From positions 1 through 34,910 of the forward strand of contig CANDGI010000035.1 in NCBI GenBank assembly GCA_947384285.1: 34,910 nt of DNA. Reading direction: 5' to 3'. Every line of letters starts with the position of its first letter. The first letter of the stretch is position 1. The notes beneath the pieces are model-generated. The model was not told where the DNA came from. It saw nothing but the letters and a program-made list of their open reading frames with translations, and did no database searches. This document shows positions 1 to 5,349 of this stretch, in pieces. The position numbers and the translations under genes were made by a program. Source of the DNA: an uncultured Lachnospiraceae bacterium. GTDB taxonomy: Bacteria; Bacillota; Clostridia; Lachnospirales; Lachnospiraceae.

Positions 1-21
1 TAAGCTCACCCGTTGGCTCAT
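1..21 (-). CDS. 5' end of a small DNA-binding-like gene, cut by window edge
   Basis: Seven codons starting MSQRVSL run off the left edge. The ATG follows a GAGGAAGTGAGG ribosome-binding site. The same start recurs at 387 and there continues for 16 residues with the look of the first helix of a helix-turn-helix/excisionase-like protein (LTEAAKEIG). The gene probably follows the 52-aa gene at 62-220 in one minus-strand transcript. Function is inferred from very few residues. Confidence 0.35.
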
Positions 22-55
22 GCCCTCACTTCCTCTGTTTCAAAAATCTTTCTAT
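1..55. repeat. Direct repeat copy 1 (55 bp)
   Basis: Identical over 55 bases to 367-421. On the minus strand it contains the end of a spacer, a ribosome-binding site and the first codons of the HTH-like gene. The left end may extend beyond the window. Confidence 0.9.
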
Positions 56-61
56 ATTTCT

Positions 62-220
62 TCATCTGAAAAACAAACTGTAAGCAAGGCGTGGCATATT
101 GTCACGTCTTCTGTTTTCTGCCATTTTCCTGACTACTCTCAGTAATGCCTTTCTTTCATTTGCCGTAAGTCCTTCGCATTTCGCATCTATATTCAATTTT
201 CTTTCTGCTTTTTCCATCAT
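62..220 (-). CDS. Small basic protein, 52 aa, unknown
   Basis: Begins with two consecutive ATG codons (218-220, 215-217) after a strong GGGAGGTGAGG ribosome-binding site and ends at TGA 62-64. The product is Lys/Arg/Glu-rich and largely helical, with a segment LTANERKALLRVVRKMAENR that looks like a short helical protein. There is no signal peptide or membrane segment. It lies just upstream of, and on the same strand as, the HTH-like gene at 1-21, so the two may form a small operon of a mobile element. I do not recognise the family. The opposite-strand reading frame over it is Phe/Ser/Leu-rich and looks like a shadow. Confidence 0.6.
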   Translation of the reverse strand: MMEKAERKLNIDAKCEGLTANERKALLRVVRKMAENRRRDNMPRLAYSLFFR

Positions 221-336
221 TCCTCACCTCCCATCTAAACTGTCACCCGTATTCATAAAATCCCACTGCCTTTATCTTTGTAAATCTGCTACTCTCTTTT
301 CAGAAAAGTGTTCCCGCTGTATATTGGAACTACTTT

Positions 337-387
337 TCAGCACCCTATTTCCTTTGCCGCTTCTGTTAAGCTCACCCGTTGGCTCAT
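337..387 (-). pseudogene. Truncated second copy of the HTH-like gene
   Basis: ATG at 385-387 follows the same ribosome-binding site as the gene at 1-21. The frame reads 16 residues (MSQRVSLTEAAKEIGC) and stops at TGA 337-339. The upstream 55 bp are identical to copy 1. The sequence from 221 to 336 holds only short minus-strand frames interrupted by stops, so this looks like a duplicated and broken copy. Confidence 0.5.
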
Positions 388-421
388 GCCCTCACTTCCT
401 CTGTTTCAAAAATCTTTCTAT
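367..421. repeat. Direct repeat copy 2 (55 bp)
   Basis: Exact match to 1-55, diverging immediately after 421. It marks a partial duplication in which the downstream gene has decayed. Confidence 0.9.
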
Positions 422-426
422 TTTTA

Positions 427-480
427 TTGATTCTCCATATTCTCCCATCTATAATGTATCTACAGGCTGCTGCAACAGCC
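427..480 (+). promoter_or_regulatory. Promoter plus 5'-terminal hairpin, cassette copy 1
   Basis: TTGATT (427-432), 17-bp spacer and TATAAT (450-455) form a good sigma-A-type promoter. Nine bases after the -10 a hairpin starts: GGCTG (465-469) pairs with CAGCC (476-480). A ribosome-binding site (GAAAGGAGA) and an ATG at 506 follow, 25 bases after the hairpin. Copy 2 at 1177-1230 has the same spacing throughout. Confidence 0.7.
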
Positions 481-505
481 GAGTACATAAGAAAGGAGAA
501 AACCA

Positions 506-778
506 ATGAATTTCTCAAAAATGTATTCTATTCTTTTCTAAGCATATGAACATTATCAAAAAACTGGAAACAGGCATTTTAATGTCCTTCCCAAAAATCA
601 AAATTATCTTATCCATGTCCTTAATACCATTCCATATCTCAAGGATAATGGTTATATTGAGCACATATCCGATAATTTACTTATTGATAGAACGGACAAA
701 ATTAGCCTTATTCCTCCAGAAACTATGTCATTCGACATTACATTTAGTGGAATTCATTTTGTGGAATCCAACAGGTAA
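506..778 (+). pseudogene. Small gene broken by an early nonsense codon
   Basis: The ATG at 506 has a clear ribosome-binding site and promoter but stops after 11 codons at TAA 539-541. The same frame then stays open to TAA 776-778 and reads like a real, soluble polypeptide (for example NYLIHVLNTIPYLKDNGYIE and SFDITFSGIHFVESNR). This suggests an 89-90 codon gene inactivated by a single stop. The intact cassette copy encodes an unrelated-looking 78-aa acidic protein, so the cassettes share control regions rather than obvious coding similarity. Its 3' end overlaps the minus-strand ORF at 728-964. Confidence 0.5.
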
Positions 779-964
779 CTTTATTTCTACTATGTATTCA
801 CGTTTAATTACATCAAAGGTACAGGAAAGGTGTGGTGCAATATCCTCACCTTTCATCCGTTCTAATTCCTCCAAAAGCATTTTCCAAAATAAATTCCGTT
901 GTTTTAAAATATCTCCATTTGCTTTTTCATGTGCTTCATATGACATTTTTATTAAATCTTTCAA
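728..964 (-). CDS. Hypothetical protein, 78 aa
   Basis: TTG start at 962-964 preceded by GGAAGGAGGG at good spacing. The product is a charged helical N-terminal half (EAHEKANGDILKQRNLFWKM) followed by a beta-like C-terminus (CTFDVIKREYIVEIKLPVGF). An upstream minus-strand frame ends TGT TGA, overlapping this TTG, so it may once have been translated by coupling. The last 51 bases are antisense to the pseudogene at 506-778. I do not recognise the family; it could itself be a remnant. Confidence 0.45.
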   Translation of the reverse strand: MKDLIKMSYEAHEKANGDILKQRNLFWKMLLEELERMKGEDIAPHLSCTFDVIKREYIVEIKLPVGFHKMNSTKCNVE

Positions 965-1176
965 CAGTTCTTACCCTCCTTCCTGTAATCTTTTCTTTTT
1001 ATGAAATTTCTAAACATCTTCAACCCGAACAGCAAAAAATCCCGAAAAATATTTCTGTGGAAATTGATTCTACTATCAAACATTTCCGCATCCCTATTAA
1101 CGTTTCCATCAAGGATATTGCCGGATTTTTATAATGAGATTGGCAAACACATTATTTCTTTCTTCTCACAATTCTC
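965..1176. other. Gene-poor, degraded stretch
   Basis: Short open frames exist on both strands. One plus-strand frame ends at 1134 with protein-like text (EIDSTIKHFRIPINVSIKDIAGFL) but has no plausible start, and a minus-strand frame is open over the same bases. None can be chosen. It is most likely the residue of a truncated gene. Confidence 0.3.
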
Positions 1177-1230
1177 TTGCCCTTACCTGTCCCTTCTTTT
1201 ATACTGTATATGCAGGCTCCGGCCAGAGCC
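1177..1230 (+). promoter_or_regulatory. Promoter plus 5'-terminal hairpin, cassette copy 2
   Basis: TTGCCC (1177-1182), 17-bp spacer and TATACT (1200-1205). Nine bases later a hairpin GGCTC (1215-1219)/GAGCC (1226-1230) starts at the expected 5' end of the transcript. The closing pair is C-G where copy 1 has G-C, so pairing is preserved while sequence changes. The ATG lies 25 bases downstream, exactly as in copy 1. Confidence 0.7.
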
Positions 1231-1255
1231 GAGTACAAAAGAAAGGGGAGCAATT

Positions 1256-1492
1256 ATGACCGAGTACGAAAAGAATCTACTTTCACAGCTTCAAAGAGCT
1301 TTTGATGGCGGAGAATATCATGTATCTTTTGATATTCCTGAACTTCCCGAAGAATCCGAGAAATTACTTTCCGCCTTACACACTCTCCAAGATGCGTCAA
1401 AAATTTTCATTCTCGCATCTCCCGAAGAAGATGATGATTCTATAGAAGTCGAAATGTATCCGCCCTGCTGCGGCCCATTGGTAACTGAATAG
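1256..1492 (+). CDS. Small acidic protein, 78 aa, unknown
   Basis: ATG at 1256 after GAAAGGGGAG, driven by its own promoter. The product is acidic: a helical N-terminus (TEYEKNLLSQLQRAF), a Pro/Glu-rich centre and an Asp/Glu cluster (ASPEEDDDSIEVEMYPP) near the C-terminus, ending CCGPLVTE. The size and acidity fit accessory proteins of phages and conjugative elements, but nothing assigns a role. The 3' half is antisense to the minus-strand gene ending at 1318, a 175-base convergent overlap. Confidence 0.6.
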   Translation: MTEYEKNLLSQLQRAFDGGEYHVSFDIPELPEESEKLLSALHTLQDASKIFILASPEEDDDSIEVEMYPPCCGPLVTE

Positions 1493-1761
1493 CACGATTC
1501 GTGGATTTGTCTTACAAAATTGGCCTGGGATTCTGTTATGGCATTTCTTTTTACAATTCCAGGCCATTTTTCTATTATCAGATTGTCCCATTCATTCTCT
1601 TTGCACAGTATATGATAGTGCTCTGTCCTTGCGCCGCCCGAAACCATATGCATGCCTTTCAATGCAGCTTGACTCTTTATCCTCTCGATTATATCCCGTG
1701 CAATGCTCTCTTTTCCTTTTGGCAGCACCAGCGTTACCATCATCCATTTCAATGTTCCCAT
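1318..1761 (-). CDS. Hypothetical protein, about 147 aa
   Basis: ATG at 1761 follows AGAGGAGG; an in-frame ATG at 1815 would add 18 residues. That ATG overlaps the stop of a 10-codon leader ORF (1812-1844) with its own AGGAAGGGGG site, so coupled translation from 1815 is also possible. The first ~95 residues look genuine (KGKESIARDIIERIKSQAAL; GGARTEHYHILCKENEWDNL, with an HYH motif). The last ~55 residues are Ser-rich and lie antisense to the 78-aa gene, so they may be read-through after loss of the original stop. Family not recognised. Confidence 0.5.
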   Translation of the reverse strand: MGTLKWMMVTLVLPKGKESIARDIIERIKSQAALKGMHMVSGGARTEHYHILCKENEWDNLIIEKWPGIVKRNAITESQANFVRQIHESCYSVTNGPQQGGYISTSIESSSSSGDARMKIFDASWRVCKAESNFSDSSGSSGISKDT

Positions 1762-2012
1762 TACTTTTTTTCCTCCTCTCCATTGTTCCCATGCCTGTTT
1801 CTTTTCAGGTTTCATGCCGCTTTCAACTCATTTAATAACATCATACTTCCCCCTTCCTATTTTGTATTTGCAAACATTCTGCAATTGCAATTTTGAGATA
1901 TTCGGAAGCCAATAGAAAGGAGAGATCTGCATAAAAATAAATATGAAAATAAAATCTATCGAACTACAATAATTACTAAGGAGGATATAACTAATGAAAA
2001 AGCAAGGATGAA

Positions 2013-2180
2013 ATGACAGAAGAAATAAATTTGGGTGAAATCGGCATATTCATTGTTAATGGTGAAAGCTATGTAAAAAAACTAGGAGATAAGGAATTGA
2101 TTTCCCTAAATCCAGAATATAACAACATTCCATTGACGGAAGATTCAAAATGCAGAGGAAGAGTTGTTGACAAACTGTGA
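2013..2180 (+). pseudogene. C-terminal remnant of an S24/LexA-like repressor
   Basis: The 55-codon frame from ATG 2013 to TGA 2178-2180 matches the end of the S24 peptidase fold of XRE-type phage/ICE repressors: a strand with GEIGIF, then VNGESYVKKLGDK, which contains the position of the catalytic Lys in this family, then LISLNPEYNNIPL and RGRVVDKL. The N-terminal HTH and the catalytic Ser segment are missing. Upstream, AAGGAGGATATAACTA and an ATG at 1994 open a 5-codon frame that ends at TGA 2009-2011, overlapping this start. A truncated repressor beside an integrase is typical of a decayed integrated element. Confidence 0.65.
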
Positions 2181-2240
2181 TTAAACTGCTTCGGCATTTA
2201 TAGAATCGAAATATATATTAAACTGCTTCGGCATTTTAAT
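2180..2240. repeat. Two tandem UUCG-tetraloop hairpins
   Basis: ATTAAACTGCTTCGGCATTT occurs at about 2180-2199 and again at 2217-2236. Each folds on a TGC/GCA stem closed by C(TTCG)G, and in the second copy the stem extends to about 10 bp with one mismatch (ATTAAACTGC / GCATTTTAAT). They lie between the repressor remnant and the lipoprotein gene. Neither has a clean T-run except the second (TTTTAAT), which could be a weak terminator. Confidence 0.6.
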
Positions 2241-2268
2241 AAAACACCACAGGAAAGGGAGCATTACC

Positions 2269-2970
2269 ATGAAGAGAAAAATATTAACCGTTTTATTGAT
2301 GTGCGCATTATCGGCAGATTTTACAGCCTGTGGAAACAATGCTGCAAAGAACAGTGCAAGCACAAAAGTATCTGACGAAGAAAAAGGAACCCCAACAAAT
2401 TATGCTGAAACATCTGATCTTGAGACTTCCAACCCCGGAGATTTATCAAGAGAGATTGATAATGTCAAAGAGGATGAAAAAGCACAGCCTGCAGAAACCG
2501 ACAATGTCCAATCCGAAGAAGATACTCTGCCTGAAAAAACTGAAGAATCGCCCTTAGAAATGAACAGCAATGCAGCATTAAAAGATTGGACTATCACCGT
2601 CACGGATGCACAAATAGTAGATTCTATTTCTTCTGGCTATATAGTATTCTCCCCTAATGAAGAGGGAAATAAATTTATTCAGGTATATGTCACTGCTGAA
2701 AATAATGGAAAACAAGCCGATAACTTCCTTCCAAGTTTTGGCATGGCAGATGATGTTAACGCTAAAGTGTTATATTCAGACGGGTACGAATTCAGTGCAA
2801 CAAATTTAATGGGATACAATAACGATTTACATGATTCCAATATTAACCCATTGTCTTCTCAAACAGGTGAAATTGCTTTTGAGATCCCAAGCACAGTTGC
2901 GGATTCCACAGATGAATTATTAATTCAATTTTCGTCTGGCAATGATAAAATAAAATTTAAAATACGCTAA
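2269..2970 (+). CDS. Secreted lipoprotein with DUF4352-like domain
   Basis: 233 aa. The N-terminus is a lipoprotein signal peptide: MKRK, a hydrophobic stretch, then a lipobox ending TAC with the modified Cys at residue 21. Residues ~22-100 are a Ser/Thr/Glu-rich, low-complexity linker. Residues ~104-233 form one beta-rich domain beginning LKDWTITVTDAQIVDS and including GNKFIQVYVTAENNGKQADNF, the pattern of the DUF4352/immunoglobulin-like lipoproteins common in Firmicutes. ATG 2269 follows GGAAAGGGAGC. It stands alone between repeat hairpins and the toxin modules; role unknown, possibly cell-surface binding. Confidence 0.8.
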   Translation: MKRKILTVLLMCALSADFTACGNNAAKNSASTKVSDEEKGTPTNYAETSDLETSNPGDLSREIDNVKEDEKAQPAETDNVQSEEDTLPEKTEESPLEMNSNAALKDWTITVTDAQIVDSISSGYIVFSPNEEGNKFIQVYVTAENNGKQADNFLPSFGMADDVNAKVLYSDGYEFSATNLMGYNNDLHDSNINPLSSQTGEIAFEIPSTVADSTDELLIQFSSGNDKIKFKIR

Positions 2971-3023
2971 AAAACATGAAAAAGTATTTCTGAAAACGGA
3001 AGCATTTTTCTCTGGGAAGCATA

Positions 3024-3052
3024 TTGCATTCAATATCTGCATATGCTATAAT
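3024..3052 (+). promoter_or_regulatory. Promoter of antitoxin RNA, module A
   Basis: TTGCAT (3024-3029), 17-bp spacer, TATAAT (3047-3052). Module B has a matching promoter with the shared stretch TTTGCATATGCTATAATGCC or close to it. No open frame follows; a terminator lies about 45 bases past the expected start. Confidence 0.75.
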
Positions 3053-3058
3053 GCCAAT

Positions 3059-3128
3059 AGGCAAAGTGAAGTCAGTGTTCATACGAGCACAAATGAAAAC
3101 CCCCGGAATGGCAGTCCGAGGGTTTTCT
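3059..3128 (+). ncRNA. Putative type I antitoxin RNA, module A
   Basis: About 70 nt, from the inferred start near 3059 to the T-run after the hairpin. Bases 3068-3090 repeat, on the same strand, the segment 3214-3240 that spans the toxin start codon, so the RNA is complementary to the toxin mRNA around its AUG. The two transcripts also converge on the same terminator. This is the layout of RNA II in the pAD1 par (Fst) locus. The ends are inferred. Confidence 0.65.
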
Positions 3129-3130
3129 TA
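3096..3130. terminator. Bidirectional terminator, module A
   Basis: A GC-rich stem (CCCCCGGA with TCCGAGGG) flanked by AAAA on the left and TTTT on the right, so it can terminate the plus-strand RNA and, less strongly, the minus-strand toxin mRNA. It abuts the toxin stop codon. Confidence 0.8.
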
Positions 3131-3134
3131 TTGG

Positions 3135-3230
3135 TTAGTTGTCATTGTCGTCACCATCTAACCATTTGATGATGTAGTGGCAGGCTACACCGCCCATGAT
3201 AGTAACCAAAAGCGAAGTCAGTATATTCAT
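3135..3230 (-). CDS. Fst-like type I toxin peptide, 31 aa (module A)
   Basis: ATG at 3228-3230 after GGGGGTG, stop TAA 3135-3137. The peptide has one hydrophobic helix (residues ~2-22, LTSLLVTIMGGVACHYII) followed by KWLD and an acidic tail GDDNDN. A single transmembrane helix, a Trp-Leu at the membrane edge and a charged tail are the hallmarks of the Fst/Ldr toxin family, which damages the membrane when unrepressed. The tail here is strongly acidic and lacks the usual N-terminal Pro of Fst. It has its own promoter and a convergent small RNA. A near-identical paralogue lies at 3584-3679. Confidence 0.75.
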   Translation of the reverse strand: MNILTSLLVTIMGGVACHYIIKWLDGDDNDN

Positions 3231-3277
3231 ACGATACACCCCCTTTCCGTTGCCGGATTGGGTATGACAACAGAGGA

Positions 3278-3306
3278 ATTATACCACATTGGAGCAACTC
3301 ATACAA
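3278..3306 (-). promoter_or_regulatory. Promoter of toxin mRNA, module A
   Basis: Read on the minus strand: TTGTAT (3306-3301), 17-bp spacer, TATAAT (3283-3278). It gives a leader of about 40 nt that contains a small CCG-GCAA-CGG (GNRA) hairpin just before the ribosome-binding site. Confidence 0.75.
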
Positions 3307-3342
3307 TAAAAAAACTGCTCCAGGCATTACCAATGCCTGGGA
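3306..3342 (-). terminator. Terminator-like hairpin upstream of toxin A promoter
   Basis: CCAGGCATT (3320-3328) pairs perfectly with AATGCCTGG (3332-3340); on the minus strand it is followed, after a few bases, by a run of T (3314-3308) that merges into the toxin -35. It would insulate the toxin from upstream transcription, including read-through from module B. Confidence 0.6.
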
Positions 3343-3442
3343 CGATTAGCATATTTGCTAACCATGTCGGTGAATCCACCAATATGCTATTATAATTATA
3401 AAAAATAAAGTAACAATTCAAAACAAAAATTTCCGGGACATA

Positions 3443-3471
3443 TTGCAAACCAAATTTGCATATGCTATAAT
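3443..3471 (+). promoter_or_regulatory. Promoter of antitoxin RNA, module B
   Basis: TTGCAA (3443-3448), 17-bp spacer, TATAAT (3466-3471), followed by the same GCCAATAGGCAAA start region as module A. Confidence 0.75.
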
Positions 3472-3477
3472 GCCAAT

Positions 3478-3557
3478 AGGCAAAAGAGATGGCTGTGTAT
3501 GTATCATTTTACGCACCAAGCAAAACCCCCGGAGGGCAATTCCGGGGGTTTTCTTTT
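3478..3557 (+). ncRNA. Putative type I antitoxin RNA, module B
   Basis: About 80 nt with inferred ends. Segments 3482-3490 and 3507-3517 repeat plus-strand sequence at about 3659-3667 and 3683-3693, which covers codons ~5-7 and the ribosome-binding site of toxin B. The RNA could therefore block ribosome binding. These recognition segments differ from those of module A. Confidence 0.65.
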
Positions 3558-3558
3558 T
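3522..3558. terminator. Bidirectional terminator, module B
   Basis: Perfect long stem AAAACCCCCGGA / TCCGGGGGTTTT with a short loop, followed by CTTTTT on the plus strand. It lies between the antitoxin RNA and the toxin 3' end. Confidence 0.85.
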
Positions 3559-3583
3559 CCGTCAAGGGTGGAAATTACCCAGG

Positions 3584-3679
3584 CTAGTTGTCATTGTCGT
3601 CACTGTCTAACCATTTGATGATGTAATGGCATGTTACACCAGCCACAACAGTAACCAAAAAAGAGATAACTGTTTCCAT
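3584..3679 (-). CDS. Fst-like type I toxin peptide, 31 aa (module B)
   Basis: ATG at 3677-3679 after GGGGGTGCG, stop TAG 3584-3586. It is the paralogue of the module A peptide: same length, one hydrophobic helix (VISFLVTVVAGVTCHYII), then KWLD and the acidic tail SDDNDN. The C-terminal ten residues differ from copy A at one position, while the N-terminal third differs at several, and it is this N-terminal/start region that each antitoxin RNA recognises. The whole module (about 400 bp) is a tandem duplicate of module A. Confidence 0.75.
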   Translation of the reverse strand: METVISFLVTVVAGVTCHYIIKWLDSDDNDN

Positions 3680-3730
3680 GTACTTTACGCACCCCCTTTC
3701 CGTTGCCGGATTGGGTATGACAACAAGGGG

Positions 3731-3759
3731 ATTATAACACACTGCTGCAATCTATACAA
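3731..3759 (-). promoter_or_regulatory. Promoter of toxin mRNA, module B
   Basis: Minus strand: TTGTAT (3759-3754), 17-bp spacer, TATAAT (3736-3731). Same spacing and leader as module A. Confidence 0.75.
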
Positions 3760-3797
3760 GAAAAAAACCGCCCCAGGCACTACCAATGCCCGGAGCG
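3760..3797 (-). terminator. Terminator-like hairpin upstream of toxin B promoter
   Basis: A roughly 12-bp stem (3768-3797, CCGC...GCGG arms) followed on the minus strand by seven T residues that abut the toxin -35. The equivalent element of module A has a shorter stem, but the position is conserved. Confidence 0.65.
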
Positions 3798-3925
3798 GCC
3801 AGCATATCAACCACAAAGGGGACTAGAACTGATACGCCTACTTACATACATAGTGTATCATCCTCTTACACCCTTCGTCAAGATATGGTGTATTTTTTTA
3901 TACTTTTTTAAAGGAGGATAATACC

Positions 3926-4987
3926 ATGCCGAAACGTAAAAAAAGAATGAAACTCCCTAATAATTTTGGCAGCATTAAATATCTGGGAAAAGGAAGACGC
4001 AGGCCATACGGCGTATACCCGCCAGTCACAGAATGGACATTCACGGGTCCTGTTTCCCCAAAAGCCCTTGCTTATACGGAAACCTGGGAGGAAGGGTATG
4101 AAATATTGACAGCCTACAATATGGAAAAGGATGGAAAAATAAAAGTAAACCGTGGGACATTTATAGACCGCACCCCCACTTTTTCAGAAGTCTACGACAT
4201 GTTCTACCAAGAAAAATATTGCAGTTCCCCAAAAAAGCTTTCTAAGGCCAGCATGGGTTCCACAAAAGCCGCTTTCCAGAATTGCTCCTCCATACATAAT
4301 GTACAGTTCGGCCAGCTCAGATATGAAGACCTGCAAAAAATCTTGAATGACTGTCCATTGAAACACTCTTCCCTGGAGCTTATCGTTAGCCTGCTGCACC
4401 AGATGTATAAATACGCCATGAAATATGAGATCGTTGATAAGGACTACTCTGCTTTCCTTTACATACCAAAAGATGATGATGATAACCACGGTGAAGCATT
4501 CACAGAAGATGAGTTGAAAATTCTGTGGGAAAACAAAGAAGACCCTGTAATCAGCATGATCCTTATTATGTGTTACAGCGGTTTCCGTATTGCAGCTTTT
4601 ACAGATATTGAGACAAACCTTGACGTCCAATATTTTAAAGGCGGCGTAAAAACAAAGTCCAGCAAGGAACGTACTGTCCCGATCCATTCCTTAATTTACC
4701 CCCTTGTATTAAACCGTTTTGATGGAAGCAGGAACCTTCTTGCATCTAGTACACGCCATTTCCGCTTACAAATGTACTCCGCTTTAGAAAAAGTTGGAAT
4801 CAAAAGGCATACTCCCCATGACTGCCGCCATACATTTTCCATGCTCTGTGAAAAATACAAAGTCAACGAAAACGACAGGAAGCGGATGCTTGGACATTCC
4901 TTCGGCAGCGATATTACCAATGGAACATACGGCCACCGAAATATCGAAGACCTTCGGATGGAAATTGAAAAAATAGAAGCCCCTTAA
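3926..4987 (+). CDS. Tyrosine-type site-specific recombinase (integrase)
   Basis: 353 aa, ATG after AAAGGAGGATAATACC. Phage/ICE integrase of the lambda Int family, which cuts and rejoins attachment sites through a tyrosine. The N-terminal ~60 residues are basic and probably bind arm-type DNA; residues ~85-180 resemble the SAM-like core-binding domain; the catalytic domain follows. Catalytic residues visible: Arg221 (SGFRI), Lys242 (GGVKTK), His298-x-x-Arg301 (HTPHDCRH), His324 (LGHS) and the nucleophile Tyr335 (GTYGH). It is complete and looks active. It is the only intact recombinase in the island; the excisionase may be the HTH-like gene at the left edge. No directional phage genes accompany it. 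Confidence 0.9.
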   Translation: MPKRKKRMKLPNNFGSIKYLGKGRRRPYGVYPPVTEWTFTGPVSPKALAYTETWEEGYEILTAYNMEKDGKIKVNRGTFIDRTPTFSEVYDMFYQEKYCSSPKKLSKASMGSTKAAFQNCSSIHNVQFGQLRYEDLQKILNDCPLKHSSLELIVSLLHQMYKYAMKYEIVDKDYSAFLYIPKDDDDNHGEAFTEDELKILWENKEDPVISMILIMCYSGFRIAAFTDIETNLDVQYFKGGVKTKSSKERTVPIHSLIYPLVLNRFDGSRNLLASSTRHFRLQMYSALEKVGIKRHTPHDCRHTFSMLCEKYKVNENDRKRMLGHSFGSDITNGTYGHRNIEDLRMEIEKIEAP

Positions 4988-4990
4988 TTT

Positions 4991-5011
4991 TTGTTGCTAA
5001 TTTGTTGCTAA
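4991..5011. repeat. Tandem TTGTTGCTAA repeat just after the integrase
   Basis: TTGTTGCTAA at 4991-5000 and 5002-5011, an 11-bp period starting a few bases after the stop codon. Adjacent 10-11 bp direct repeats beside an integrase gene fit arm-type binding sites or an attachment-site edge, but the other end is not identifiable here. Confidence 0.4.
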
Positions 5012-5138
5012 TTAACACCGTTTTTGCTGTTTTTCAACAATCATAAATCACCTTGTAAATCTTCCATAAACACCGTATTTTCAAGGCTTTCCGGCTAAAA
5101 CCGTGCCTTTTCACAATAATCCTGATTTTAGGATATTC

Positions 5139-5294
5139 TTAAATCATCCCTAACAGAGATTTCCATGTTTTATCCCCTGCCATAACCTCACCATCTGGAT
5201 TCTTATATCCCAGGATATTTTTCTACTAAGATTCAACCGCTTCCTCCATGCCTTTTCCAAACCAGGGAAGCTCCTTATCTATTGCTATTGCCAT
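5139..5294 (-). pseudogene. Small gene with two in-frame amber codons
   Basis: ATG 5294 follows AAAAAGGAGAAAAGG. The frame reads 22 codons (AIAIDKELPWFGKGMEEAVE...), meets TAG TAG, then stays open to TAA 5139-5141 with protein-like text (NILGYKNPDGEVMAGDKTWK). Total 51 codons. The frame is preserved around the stops, so decay looks recent. Family not recognised. The flanking 5012-5138 and 5295-5349 show nothing else. Confidence 0.45.
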
Positions 5295-5349
5295 TTCCTT
5301 TTCTCCTTTTTAATGTTCAAAAACCATCCACACAGCGGAGAAAAAATTT

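Noticed and set aside
99-509. 136-aa plus-strand open frame
   Set aside because: Phe/Ser/Leu-rich shadow of the minus-strand 52-aa gene and the HTH-like remnant; no ribosome-binding site at its start.
546-1004. 152-aa plus-strand open frame
   Set aside because: The protein-like text in 542-778 is in a different frame, the one that starts at 506; this frame has no start signal and low-quality composition.
5139-5294. Amber recoding (pyrrolysine) in the small gene
   Set aside because: Two consecutive TAG codons, no pyl genes in view and a position in a decaying island make simple nonsense mutation far likelier.
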